Of a stretch of DNA of 64,000 nt, positions 53,640 through 64,000 are shown in pieces. Under the pieces are notes generated by a model. That model ran no database searches. It saw nothing but the letters and a program-made list of their open reading frames with translations, and had not been told where the DNA came from. Source of the DNA: Takakia lepidozioides (lineage: Eukaryota; Streptophyta; Takakiopsida; Takakiales; Takakiaceae); assembly GCA_030704615.1 (NCBI GenBank), contig CM060734.1, positions 1,550,001 to 1,614,000 of the forward strand. Direction: 5' to 3'. The stretch's first letter is position 1; the number at the start of each line of letters is the position of its first letter. A program made the position numbers and the translations under genes.

Positions 53640-56600
53640 ATTTACCGAGCATTCTTCTAGCATGAATGGTTTGGAGACCAACGAGCAAATGATGCGAGAA
53701 TGCTCTAGGTACCCAAACCAAAGACGTTTGTTTGTTTTTGCAATGCACACAAGCCTGTGAGCTCCGCAAAACACTAAATAGATTGAAGGAACAATCCGGG
53801 CTGTCCATGCAACCCCCATCTCCAACGATAGTTTGTTCCCATGAATTTGCATCCCACGCACACATTGCAAACAGGACAACAAGGACACACAACCATCCCA
53901 TTTCAAAATTGGCCCCGATTGAAAGCAAAAGAAAAACTTCATATCAAGTGTCACAGTCATCAGAATCAGTATCAACCTCCTATGCTATGTCATCCACAAA
54001 GATTCCGCCCCCAACACCACGTCTTATACCACGGCCGTCGATGGTTGGACTACAAGTGCCACGAATGGACATGCTTGCTGCGAGTGCCTCCGCATAGACA
54101 AGTAGCACGTAAGACTGAGGAGGACTTGAAAGAAGTCAAAAAGGTGTGATAGCCCTGGAGGGTCAGAGGAAGCACGCGGACTCCTGCACAAGTGGACAAA
54201 AACCCATTTTGAACATAATGATGCAATGCACAAGTCCAACGAAGAGGATGTCTCCCATGTGCACTTTGCCTTAAGAACAGTGATTCTGGGTATTGAAACA
54301 ACAATGCAAGCATCCACAGGTTGAACTTACTCACAGGCAAGTCGTCATCCAGCTCCTTGTCGGAAGTCTCCCCTGTATCAAGATCACCGGAAGGGGCTTC
54401 GGAATGACTTGAGAAGTGTGTCCACCCAAACCCATCAGGAGGTTCTTGAAATTCTCAGCATCCCCTTCAATCCAAGAGATGTCGCACACTGGCCTTGCAA
54501 GCGTGGTATGAAGCACCTGCAGTGGAATAGAATGAAAGAAACAGACATTGAAGACACATTTGGAGCAGTGGGAAGTGCTGAAAGTGCAAGCTCAAACAAA
54601 CCTCATGAAATGTGAATGTTGAAGAGACGAATTTGTGCCCATTGACAAATCCAGAACTCTGGCACTGTGTAGGTGCAGCACTCCACAATCGTTTGAATGA
54701 AAGCCAGGCTCCTCTCCCTGGCCCCTCTCCAAGGAACCCCATTCCCCCTTCGCAAGCACACTTTGTTGTCCACGTAGTTGTGGTGCATGTCATCCGTGGG
54801 AGGATCTGTCCTCTCGACTTGCCCCCATGAGTGATGGCGAACTCCCTAATGACGGTTGGAGTCGTAGGTGGATGCACTCGGACGAGACAAACAATTCAAA
54901 ACAAACGAGTCTGCGAACAAGACATCCACAAGGAACTAAGAAGCTTGAAAACCAGGCCCCTACATATTCATTTGAGCGACTTATGCAACTCCACCCGAGA
55001 ACCACCAAGAAGAGGAATAAGAAAGCCGATTTACCATCTCTCCCGGACGATCCCCCTTCGTCAGGTACATGCTGTTCACACAATTCCATGTCTTCAGGAC
55101 CCTCATACCGGAGGCTTTCAAATAGCTGGCAAGTGCACGGCGATAGCAAAGGTCGATGGACTGGATGAGCACCAAAACACCTGCATCGGACAGAAAGAAA
55201 TTGCAAAGGAGAAAACCCACCGCCAGTAGCGCTCATCAAAAGCATTCCAACCTGGACAAGCACCCGATGGAGGGACATCCGGACTGGCAACCCATCAGGG
55301 ACAGATGATGAGTTCGGCTGCATATGGCATTTTTCCCCTCCTTTGATGAAGCTCAAGAGGATTGAAACGATCCATGCCCACAACAGACAGGAAGCAAAAG
55401 ACAACACGCACCGTGCCGAGGAACTCCACAATCCTCTCCCACATTGGTGATGGCTCGCCCTTGTAATCAGATTCTTGGACTCCATCATGGCAAGGAACCC
55501 GACATTGGCCATCTCCAACCTGGTAGGACGAATGACCCTCGTGGGATGCTCCACTGCATGGTACGGGTCCTTGGGATCAACCACCCCCTTGTTCTTTCTC
55601 CCGGATCCCCTACCATGCGGTGGAGTCTGCAGGACATCCACCACAGGGCCAGTATCTGCAACACTTCCCTGCCCACCTACCTGCCCTTGTGCCCCCTACC
55701 CCTTCCTTTCCCCACACCACCAGCAACATCCTTTCCCTTTGCCTTTCTACCTCTACCCGGGGTATCCTGAGCGGGAGGCTCCTTCTCTGCAAGAGTCCTC
55801 AAATTTCTATCATGAATGTCGAGGTCGGCTGCGGCGGTGGCTGCTATACGCTCATTCTCTCTCCTCAAAGACACCTCCTGAGCTGGGGTCTCAGAAACAG
55901 GGCAATCCAATACCAACCACAAGCCGAAAGATGGTCAGGGCCCCAGTCATGCAAGATCCCCGTTGTAAACATGGTCTGGTTGCCAGCAGGGACAAGCCAA
56001 AGGTCCACGAAATCAGGATGTTTGTCCAAGCAGTTCTCTGCCATGAGAACATACTTTATGTACCTGCAGGAACAGAGACAGCCTCATTATGCAATGCAAT
56101 TATTGTCTCCCAGCTTTTCCACCACATCACGAAGACCCCCTAAAAGAGTATGCGGCACAGTACACTGCAACCACCGCACACAAAATAGCCTGAAGGGCCC
56201 AGGGTATGCACGTTGGTGGTACTACACACGGATAGAACAAATGAGTGTGCGGCACCACAAACTCATATGAGCCAGCCCAAAACAGGTTGGATGGAGGATT
56301 TGCAATACAAGAAGCACAGTCCATTTCGCACCTGTAAAGGCCTCGTTTCCAGGCTTCCTCTCTTTTCTCTTGCTGGTCAAGCTCATTTGTTCGACTGATG
56401 CCACCCTCCTTGCTGAACTCTCTAAAGAAACAAGATTGCCACATTGTGGCTCTCCATTTCCTCATGTATGCTTGGAAGGAGACCTTTGGTGTTGTCATGG
56501 TGATCCCATAGTCAGCCAGCTGCGTATGTAGAACCGACCGGGCCCTTTCCTCCAACTGCAAAACAATTTGAATTCAAGAATGAACCCAAAAACAATCACA

Positions 56601-57060
56601 GCCAATGTAACATGGAAAGAGAATGACAGAAAAAACGAAAAGAAAGTGACACAGTAAAGGACATCATACCTGGCTCCAGTAAGTGACCTTGTGAAGCCAT
56701 GTGTCCAGCACATTGTCACTGACAGGAATGACACGCTGGGTCTTCTTCTCTTTCTCCGGCCTGGGGAACATGTGGGTATCCCTAACAGTGGGATCGGAGT
56801 TCCATATCTGTAGCCACTTCACCTTCTGTTCTGAAGACACAACGGCAATAGACAACCTGTGTAACTTCTCCTGGGCCATCTCCGGCTTGCCTGGCTTGTT
56901 GTAATGGGTTTTCACCTCTTGAAGAAACTGCGGTCCGAATGATGGGTCAGCAATTCTCAACTGCTTAACAAAAGCACTCATAATAGTCCTTCTTGTGGCC
57001 GTCATCTCTTTTTGGATGTGACTCTCAACCCCCTTTGTTGTCCTTCTCTCCTCAGGGGTA
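53640..57060 (-). pseudogene. Gene C: decayed methyltransferase-like paralogue of gene A
   Basis: Matching segments in gene A order are: LRIADPSFGPQFLQEV and KVKWLQIWNSDPTVRDT (57020-56770), FREFSKEGG and KRGLYR (56450-56330), KYVLMAENCLDKHPDF and HLSACGWYW (56060-55905), a Lys/Arg-rich linker, EHPTRVIRPTRLEMANV (55560-55510), AELIIC followed out of frame by PDGLPV (55320-55290), SDAGVLVLIQSIDL (55170), and ARERSLAFIQTIVEC (54700). The motif I position reads EFWICQWAQ, so the SAM-binding glycine loop is gone. Frame breaks and the lost motif I mean it cannot be an active methyltransferase. The N-terminal DDNHR block is not present here. Confidence 0.7.
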
Positions 57061-57179
57061 GTGTTAGAGGACGGTAGGGGACTTAAACACTTATACGGGA
57101 TCTGTAGGGTACCCTTAATTTTTGCACAGACTGAGACAAACAGGAACCTTAGGGGTGACAGCAGCGCACTGTAGAGGGG

Positions 57180-57432
57180 GGTTACATAGCCCACACAGCC
57201 GACACAGCAGTCAGCCCACACAGTTGTCACAGCCCACACAGCCGTCACAGCAGACACAGCCCACACAGCCGTCACAGTCGTCACAGCAGCCCACACAGCC
57301 GTCAGTCGTCACAGCCCACACACCCACACAGCCCGTCACAGTCGTCAGCAGACACAGCCACACAGCCCACACAGCCAGTCACAGCCCGCACAGCCACACA
57401 GCCAGTCACACCGACACAGCCACACAGCTCAC
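57180..57432. repeat. CACAGCC/CACAGCCGT minisatellite
   Basis: A run of short direct repeats built from CCACACAGC and GTCACAGC words, 9-18 bp units in mixed order. It cuts gene C from its missing N-terminal exons. Confidence 0.85.
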
Positions 57433-57445
57433 CGCTTGACACAGC

Positions 57446-58070
57446 TGTCACGATAATAGGGAACGAAGAGTAGGACAGGGAACGACTGTGGGGAACAACA
57501 CCAGTGAAGGGAACATGTTAGTTCACATACGACGGTTAGAGAGGGGAAACGGTTAGAACCGCGGATAGGAGGATAAAGGAAGAACGGGGAATGATGAAGG
57601 GATCATTATTATCATTATTCGGGGAGGACTTCGGAGTCAGGCGGGAGCGGAAGTCGGTGAGCACGATGAAGGAGGAAAGAGGATTAGTAGATGCTTGTTA
57701 TATGCAAAGCTGTAGTGATATTGTAGAGCAGATTAGAGACATAATGGCTTCGGCCTGATACCTGATAAATCATAATCTGATACTTATACGATACAATCAC
57801 ACTGTGTAGAGAGATCTGAGTGAAGCTGTGGATTGAATGGATGAGTGAAGGAAACCGATAGATTGATGAAGCAAACTGATACTTAATTATCAATGGTAAG
57901 GTAGCTAAGATGAATGCGAAAAGGGAAAAATAGGAAACACCCCCATGATACACTGGCTGTAGGTCATGACTGATTGTTCTGCGCGGGCTGAGTACTTAGA
58001 GATTTCCAACTCTATCTTGGAGTTTCCGCCTCGGATAGCGAAGGGATGGGTGAGTAAAAGCCGCGCGACA
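57446..58070 (+). repeat. 5' LTR of the plus-strand gypsy element
   Basis: It runs from TGTCACGATAATAGGG to GCGCGACA, with the TG...CA ends typical of LTRs. The left boundary is inferred from the TG next to the minisatellite; the right boundary is fixed by the primer-binding site and the copy at 53440-53605. Confidence 0.65.
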
Positions 58071-58072
58071 TT

Positions 58073-58091
58073 TGGCGACCATACTGGGGAC
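58073..58091 (+). other. Primer-binding site of the plus-strand gypsy element
   Basis: TGGCGACCATACTGGGGAC, identical to the site of the minus-strand element at 23459-23441. Confidence 0.75.
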
Positions 58092-58688
58092 CTGGGACAT
58101 GAACAACCAGATGTGACAGGCATCTGGTGGGATCATGGTGGTTGGACCATTAAAGAATTTGAAGTGAATCAAATTCCCTGTGGAACGAAGGAAGAAAGAT
58201 TGTCCAAACAATTCTTTCAAAGGTTCTTGGAATTGCCAGACGGATGTAAAGAAAATATTCTTAAACGAGTGCATGATGCTGATCCAGAATGGGGTCTGGA
58301 GAAAGGAGTGATAAAGATTTATCAGGTAGCCTGTAGAGGAAGAGCACGTTGGTTACCAACATTAGTTTATGTGATAGCGTTGCTATCCATTAAACGAGTA
58401 GAGTTTGAAGGCTGGGAAGAAAGAAAGGTGAATGTTTATACTCATATGCATGAAGAGCTTGTACTGGTAAAGAATTGGATTCCAAAGGATATTTTGTGGA
58501 TCAAACTCACACCAAGAACAGCTTTTCAGACTTGTTTGCCATATGGTTATATGGTAACGGAGACTTCAAGTATAGCCAAGGGTGCATTGAAGCTTGAAAG
58601 AAATCCACGGCATATACGAGAGATATTACAGAAGAGAGTTTTGGTTATTGCCACATTAAAAGAAATGAAAGACATGGGACATGAGTGA
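58092..58688 (+). pseudogene. N-terminal gag-like ORF of the gypsy element
   Basis: The frame that enters from the LTR continues through KQFFQRFLELPDGCKENILK, DADPEWGLEKGVIK and MHEELVLVKNWIPKD to a stop at 58686. I recognise no domain. Its position, directly after the primer-binding site, argues that it is the element's first coding segment. No convincing ATG lies between the primer-binding site and the coherent part. Confidence 0.45.
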
Positions 58689-59210
58689 TGAAAGAGAAGC
58701 TAGACGACAAGATATTCATCAAAAAGAGAAAGCTATCTGAAAGCTAATTATCCATATCTTTGGGAGAGAGGAATAGACATAGGGAATCATCTGGACCTCT
58801 CACACCATCAAGATCAAAAAGTGCATCACCTATACCGGAAGAACTAGAGTTGGATGCCACTCCTTCTGTTTCTTTGCAAGAAAGATTAAGGGAATTGGTA
58901 CAGGAAGAAGATCAATCACGAGGTGAAATCTGAGGTACATCCTTGGATAAAAGACTTGACAGAAATCTTTGATAAGAGTTGGCATGGAACACCAAAAGCA
59001 GGAACTCCAGTTTCTGAAGCAGAAGATGAAGAAGGAGAGAGGATGTGGCAGAGCCAACGGAGAGTTCAGACTCTCCAACACCATTACAGTTGAGTTACAT
59101 GAGTGAAGAAGAAACCCAAGGGCAGAACTTGGAGGATGAAAACAGAGAGAAGAAATTGAAGAGGAAGAATATGAAGAAGTAGACCCAACAGCTGAGGTTG
59201 AGACTACAAC
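58689..59210 (+). pseudogene. Broken gag linker region
   Basis: Short acidic coding scraps in shifting frames with several stops. The last (from about 59150, REEIEEEEYEEVDPTAEV) leads into the Gly/Ser linker ahead of the capsid domain. Confidence 0.35.
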
Positions 59211-59330
59211 CAGGACATCCCAACCCGTTGGACCTGGATCAAGTGGAGCACTTGGATCACAGGCCAACGAAGGTGTCGGCTCAGGGGGATCAGGCGGGCT
59301 GCCTGGATCTGGCTCTGGGGGACAGGGAGT

Positions 59331-60262
59331 GTGGGAAGTAGTGCAACTGAAGCTGGGAATACTGTGAATATCGTGGGGCCAGAAGCAGGGAGTGCTCAAG
59401 GGCCACCACTTGGTGGAAGATCCACCACAAAAACAACAGGTCCAGAAGGACCAGCACCAGCAAGGGTGCCAGCACCTGTCAGTGGGCAGAAGGTAGGGCC
59501 ACAGATGGCGTTACAACCAACACGGGCAAAACCACCCTTTCCAATATATTCAGGAAAAGGGGATCCCGATGTACACATTAGCCAATTTGAGCACATGTGT
59601 ATAGTGAACAATGAGAATGGCGATGATGCCAAGATGAGACTGTTTCCTTGTTCACTTATCAAGAAAGCAAGTGAATGGTATGCAAGATTCCCTGATAATC
59701 ATTTCCTAACCTGGAATGGCTTGAATACAGCATTTCGAAATAGGTTCAGGACAAGTAAAACTGAGGATGAAGTGTATGGAAGTTTACAACAGCTGAAGCA
59801 GAAGAAGCATGAAACTGTTGAAGAGTATATGGAGAAGATGGAATTGATGATGAAAAAGCTGGCTGCAGTACCAGCACCCGGTTTTACAGAAGACTTGGTT
59901 TGTGAGTGGACTAAGACCAGAGTTGCAAAGAAAGTGGATATGTTACCCCATAATACAGTGGAGGAGGCATTTGAAACTGCAAACAGAATTGAGCAATTGG
60001 GAATGCTCAGGAGAGAGAAAAAGGAAGATGAGGACTCTGAGGATGAGTCAGATGAAGAAGAAGAGCAAGAACTAAAAAGAAAGAGTAAGAGAAAGGAAAA
60101 GTTGAAGAGGGATAACTATGAGAAAAGATTGGAAGAAATCTTGAAGAAGTATGCCACAGAGGCTGCAACACATTGGAGGAAGGGTGTATGGTGTGCAAAG
60201 TGCCAGAATGAAGGCCATACCACCAGAATGCCACATGAAGGAGAAACACTGTACTATCTGTA
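59331..60262 (+). pseudogene. Gypsy gag capsid domain
   Basis: The open frame has a Gly/Pro linker, then PPFPIYSGKGDPDVHISQF, LIKKASEWYARFPDN, WNGLNTAFRNRF, and QLKQKKHETVEEYMEKMEL, a standard retrotransposon gag (capsid) domain. A long acidic then Lys-rich region follows (near 60040-60110), and then the first Cys pair of a zinc knuckle (CAKCQNEGH). The frame slips near 60225, so the rest of the knuckle is in the next ORF. Confidence 0.9.
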
Positions 60263-60933
60263 AAATGGATAACCATTCTACTGAGAATTGTTACTACAAC
60301 AGAAGGACAGCTGCAAGAGAACCTAGGCAAGTAAGGGTGCATCAGGTGCAGCCCCAGCCAAGAAGAAAAAATGATCAGGACCACTATGGTAGGTCTGGTG
60401 GTTATAACAATGGCATGGAAGGGAGAGGTAATTCAAGAGGGAATTACCAAGGAAATTCCAGAGGCAACTATCAGGGTAATCCAAGGGGGAATTACCAGCC
60501 CGGGAATCAGGATTATAGAAATAATCCAAGAACAGACCAAGGGCGAGGACCCAATGGTGAAGAGCTATGTTACTATTGTAATCAGCCAGGACATCGCAAG
60601 GCAGCCTGTTCATTCTGGATAAGACACCAGAATGAGATGAGAGCTCCTGTGAATGAGGGCCCAGTGGTGGCAGCTCACATGGTTAGGCCATGTGTTGTAC
60701 CAGAAGTAAGTACAATGATAGTAACAAGAAGTAAAGCCAAACTAATACCTCCAGTAGAAGAGGAAGAAGATGAGACTGGAAGTGGCAATGATATGCCTGA
60801 AGATGAAGAGACTTGGAAAGATGAGAAGGAACTGCACAAGGAAGTGGCAGATACTATAAGGGAAATGCAAAAGAGTACTGATATTCCTGTGGCAGATTCC
60901 TCTGATTCGGATGGAGAAAAAAGAGGGGAGTGA
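60226..60933 (+). pseudogene. Gypsy gag nucleocapsid with CCHC knuckles
   Basis: In the next frame: the rest of the first knuckle (ECHMKEKH), then CTICKMDNHSTENC (a C-x2-C-x4-H-x4-C knuckle), an RGNYQGN repeat region (about five GNY(Q/R) units, nucleic-acid binding), then a third knuckle CYYCNQPGHRKAAC (60571-60612). An acidic linker toward the protease follows. It ends at a stop at 60931. Confidence 0.9.
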
Positions 60934-61122
60934 GGAAGAAAGGAAAAAAGAAGATGCAGACATGCAAAGTAATGAAGAGACTTTGGCTGAAGTAATATGT
61001 CAGACCAAAGCAGAAATTACCATTGGACAGCTATTAGCTGTGGCACCTTATTGTAGGCACAGGCTGTATCAGCAATCAATCGAATTGCCCAAGAGACAGG
61101 AAACACAGACCTGAACAGCAAG

Positions 61123-61809
61123 GTGACCAGTTATAATGTGAAGCCGGAAGGGCGAGAACCAGTCATGGACTTTGATGATTCTATGCCAGTAATCCAATTG
61201 AGAATTGGAAGCACAGAACTAACTGATGTACTGATAGATGGTGGTTCTGGAGTAAATATCATGACAGACCAATTAAGGAAGAAGCTTGGTCTAAGTAACA
61301 TGAAACCAGCCCCATTTACAGTAACAATGGCAGATCAAAGAAGTGTACAGCCATTGGGATTAATAAGAGGAGTTAAGATACAGATACAGAAAATGATCTT
61401 TATGATCACAGTAACTGTATTAAAAATGGATGAAGTCATGGAGGCTTACTCCTTATTATTGGGACGTCCGTGGCTGAAACAGGCCAGGGTATTCCATGAC
61501 TGGAATTCTCAGTTACTAACTGTGCATAATGGGATGCACGAGATACAAATTACCACAAAGAAATCTAGTAGATTACCTGCTACAAGAAGACCTCGAGGAG
61601 TCAGAGAGTATGACTGGAGGGGAGGACTGGATGAGGAGCAGGAAGCTACCCTATTTGCTGCACACCCAGAGTGGGAGCAGGTTGCAGAGATGCGGCTGGA
61701 AAGCCTAAGTTGTTTGAGAGGTATCTGCTGTGGTGTAGTGACAGCAACACCAATTGAAGAGGAAACCAGTTACCCACCACATTTCTATGAAGAAAAGGAG
61801 GGAGAATAG
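61123..61809 (+). pseudogene. Gypsy aspartic protease
   Basis: The reading is VIQLRIGSTELTDVLIDGGSGVNIM, here seen as IGSTELTDVLIDGGSG with the catalytic Asp in LIDGGSG (the DGG variant found in several plant gypsy lineages). Later come the flap region and YSLLLGRPWLKQARVFHDW, equivalent to the ILGRDWL strand. A linker with EYDWRGGL and an acidic tail lead to the polymerase. This domain itself is intact. Confidence 0.9.
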
Positions 61810-61959
61810 AAATCCTAGAAGAACCAGCCTGTGAGCTTAAAGGATGAAGTGGTGACTGGTTGGACAATCACAGCTGATGAGCAGGTGAGAGAAGTAAATG
61901 TGGGAACTCAGGAGGAACCGAGGATGGTGAAAGTAGGAGCTGATTTGGAGCCGAATTCT

Positions 61960-62245
61960 TCGAAGAAGCTAAAAGCTTGTTCATCAAATACAGAGATGTA
62001 TTTGCTTGGAGCTATGAGGATCTAAAAGGGATACCACCTGAAGTCTGTCAGCATAAAATTGAACTGGAACCAGGGTCAGTACCAATCAAGCAGGCGAGGT
62101 ATAGAATGAATCCCAACTACGCACAGAAGGTTGGAGAAGAGATAAAGAAGTTGGCTGAGGCTAAGTTTATATACCAATAGAGTATACAACTTGGTTGTCA
62201 CCCATTGTTATAGTTCCAAGAAGAATTAAGAGTATGTGTGAGAAG
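61960..62245 (+). pseudogene. Gypsy reverse transcriptase N-terminus, cut by MULE3
   Basis: FIKYRDVFAWSYEDLKGIPP, HKIELEPGSVPIKQ, KKLAEAKFIY, then in another frame EYTTWLSPIVIVPRR and a damaged CVDYRKLN (MCEKLND). The frame is lost near 62180 and the sequence turns into MULE3 terminal repeat at about 62245, so no catalytic domain remains in the window. Confidence 0.85.
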
Positions 62246-62705
62246 CTGAATGATTTCATGAGCCATGAGCCATGAGCGGCATGAGCCATGAGCAGAGTCG
62301 TAAGTGTGGAAAAAAACATGAGCAGCACTATTTTCCGGAAATGAGTGTCCGCGGGAATAGGGTTTAGGGTGCCACGGTCATAGGGGGAGAAGGACCTCCC
62401 GATGAAGGAGGTTCGGCAATGTTATTTAGAATTATATATTGAAAGGCAATGTTTCGCGAATGGTAGGGTGGTACTGCTCTGTACAATGGGGGCCCATTTC
62501 AGCCTACCAGCCATTTGCAAAATTCACCCACACTCCCAATCCCAAACGAAATGAGCAATGACGCATTCTCGGAACAATGGACACAGAATAGAATAAAAAG
62601 AGGGCACAATGAGGTTTTTATTGATCCACATGAATTGCATTTGAAGCACGTCTACTGTGCTGATTGTGCCCTCAAATCTTGAGCCCTGTGCCTACTGAAT
62701 ACAAG

Positions 62706-63490
62706 TCACGTTGTCAATGGGACTTCGACTGCTCTCAGAACTAGCTCATGAGTCCTGGGGCTCCTCCATGTAAAGTCGATTGCAGCCGTTGTACCGCCCC
62801 TAGTGATGTTCACCACAATGTCCTGCCCTTCAATCATACCACCATCGAATATGGAAATCTTCACGTTTTCGACGTCGTCCACACCAATGCGAATGTCCCC
62901 ATACAATGGAGAAGAGGAGCGCACTCCTCGAGGAGAATAGGTCTCTCCGATGGAGTCCACCCACGTCCAGTGGCAGCAGTTCCACCGCAACAGCATAGCA
63001 GTGCGCCTTCTTCTGCATGGGTGACCGTCGTAGCTGGGAAAATCGGAATCGAGGATGCGCAGGAGCCACGGACTCCTCAAACCAAGATCGTCACCCCGCT
63101 CGAAGGCGTAGTGGCCTACGATATACTCCAAAAGCCACCAATGTTTCCAACAATCGAACCAGTATCTTCTGTGTAATCTGTGTACCAGATAACAATGTCT
63201 CCCGATGTGGCCGAATACATTGCATAATCGATGCCTCCAAAAGGGGCAGTCGTCCCGGTTCCGGAAGCACGGCATCCTTGCAAAGGAGGACCTGAGGACG
63301 ACTTGGATGCCGATGACCTTGCGGACAGCTACGAAGCCCTTAGATTTTGGAAAAGATACGAAGCGGAAGAGCAGTCCGGCCTCCAAAATGGAGCATTGGG
63401 TCACACGTACCACCGACGGAGGTGGAACGTGTTCATCACGCCAGCGGTGGATGAAGCCATACATCTTTCTCATCAACAAGTTATAGTTTG
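62706..63490 (-). CDS. Unrecognised ORF in the cargo position of MULE3
   Basis: A long minus-strand frame runs in from about 63490 to a stop at 62706. Its last ~70 residues look like real protein (DIRIGVDDVENVKISIFDGG, VVNITRGGTTAAIDFTW). The upstream part is Arg/Trp/His-rich and may be in the wrong frame or spliced. No domain is recognised and it does not resemble gene A. Its place, minus strand with its 3' end about 450 bp inside the left terminal repeat, is where gene A sits in MULE1. Confidence 0.4.
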
Positions 63491-63504
63491 AGATCTGCCA
63501 CCGA

Positions 63505-64000
63505 AGTCCATCCCCCGGATGGAAATTCGGCGCCGCATTTACATCGAAGAGGGGATGGACTTCGTCGTGTCCAGTGGCTATCGGCCACCTGGCAGGTGCC
63601 CTGGAATGTACCTCACTTTCTGTATGACTGTGTTTCAATGGTTGAATAACTCTCGGATTTGGCCCACTGTTTACAATTTGATGTCTCATTTCTACAATTT
63701 GTCTGTCTGGTTGAATAAGCAGAGTAACCGGTATGTGAGTCATGTGTCAAGAATATACCAGAGTAACGCCATGTCGGACATTGAAATGCGGGTTTCCATG
63801 TCGGCATCGAAATGCGGTGTCGGGATCGAATGCCCATTTCCATGTCCGCATCGAAATGCGGCACATGTTTTTATCGGGCATTTCCATGTGGGACAAGAAA
63901 ATGCGGTGCATCATTTCCGTCCAGGTACACGAAATACCAACACGGGTCTATAAATTGATCAGAAAACGAGGTTGGCATTGCAAATGCGGCGACGCATTTC
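63505..64000. repeat. Palindrome and GAAATGCGG repeats inside MULE3
   Basis: GGATGGAAATTCGGCGCCG at 63518 is the same palindromic core as in MULE1 and MULE2, here with a mutated right arm. From 63770 the words CATCGAAATGCGG and CATTTCCATGTCGG alternate as inverted neighbours, probably the start of an array that leaves the window. Confidence 0.65.

Larger units (their letters stand above)
57446..62250 (+). mobile_element. Ty3/gypsy element (plus strand), interrupted by MULE3
   Basis: 5' LTR about 57446-58070, primer-binding site 58073-58091, gag-like ORFs 58090-60933, protease 61123-61809 and the start of reverse transcriptase 61960-62245. The reverse transcriptase is then cut near its CVDYRKLN motif by the end of MULE3. 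Frameshifts at several places show decay, though the gag and protease are well preserved. Confidence 0.85.
62245..64000 (+). mobile_element. MULE3: left end of a third Mutator-like element
   Basis: ATTTCATGAGCCATGAGC with iterated ATGAGC/GGC units (62252-62305), an A-run and GTCCGCGGGAATAGGGTTTAG reproduce the left-end structure of MULE1. The preceding AAGCTGAATG may be terminal repeat or host polymerase sequence. It continues beyond the window, so neither its right end nor a target duplication can be checked. A GGCGCC palindrome occurs at 63520. Confidence 0.75.

Noticed and set aside
54790-55644. A single 284-codon minus-strand gene
   Set aside because: Only its first ~65 codons and an overlapping frame (55220-54981) match gene A; the rest is read-through of intron and shifted exon sequence of gene C.

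Overview
The window is eukaryotic and almost certainly from a streptophyte plant with a repeat-rich genome. It has GT-AG introns, four exons of a plant-type bHLH transcription factor, a broken PPR (pentatricopeptide) gene, several plant-style Ty3/gypsy LTR retrotransposons, a non-LTR retrotransposon fragment, a tRNA-derived SINE and Mutator-like DNA transposons (MULEs). A seed-free land plant or a charophyte alga fits best, but I cannot name the species from sequence alone. There are no bacterial operons and no intact tRNA or rRNA genes.

Layout. 0-3.4 kb: a gypsy reverse transcriptase fragment, an unrecognised minus-strand coding remnant, a cluster of small palindromes and a SINE. 3.5-18.5 kb: a host-type gene interrupted by a 13.3-kb MULE (MULE1, 4223-17497). 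A 9-bp target duplication (GGTGGTACG) flanks it, and removing the element and one duplicate restores the reading frame exactly. MULE1 holds two divergent genes: a ten-exon minus-strand gene (gene A) whose C-terminal part looks like a circularly permuted (beta-class) DNA N4-cytosine/N6-adenine methyltransferase, and a two-exon plus-strand MULE transposase with a SWIM zinc finger. Between them lies a large array of GGCGCC-centred palindromes. The gene interrupted by MULE1 is a paralogue of gene A.

18.5-30.2 kb: two decayed gypsy elements, one minus (20.3-24 kb) and one plus (26.4-30.2 kb, with a ~360-bp internal inversion), a CRISPR-like but eukaryotic hairpin array (24.8-25.5 kb) and a small unrecognised gene. 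30.2-42.9 kb: a less TE-dense island holding the bHLH exons and the PPR remnant, bounded by two direct copies of a ~640-bp dispersed repeat. 42.9-47.2 kb: a LINE fragment, a second decayed methyltransferase-like gene (gene B), a transposase scrap and gypsy protease remnants. 47.3-53.4 kb: MULE2, an inverted 6.1-kb relative of MULE1 with a broken transposase and no methyltransferase gene. 53.6-57.1 kb: a third decayed methyltransferase-like gene (gene C). 57.4-62.2 kb: a plus-strand gypsy element cut by a third MULE end (MULE3), which runs off the window and carries a different minus-strand ORF in the cargo position.

The most interesting system is the family of MULEs that pair a SWIM-type transposase with a methyltransferase-like gene, together with divergent copies of that gene outside the MULEs. 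The same palindromic core recurs in arrays at the ends and centres of the elements and even inside one intron of the methyltransferase-like gene. Function is inferred only from motifs; the catalytic motif is atypical (IPDG where DPPY/SPPY is expected).
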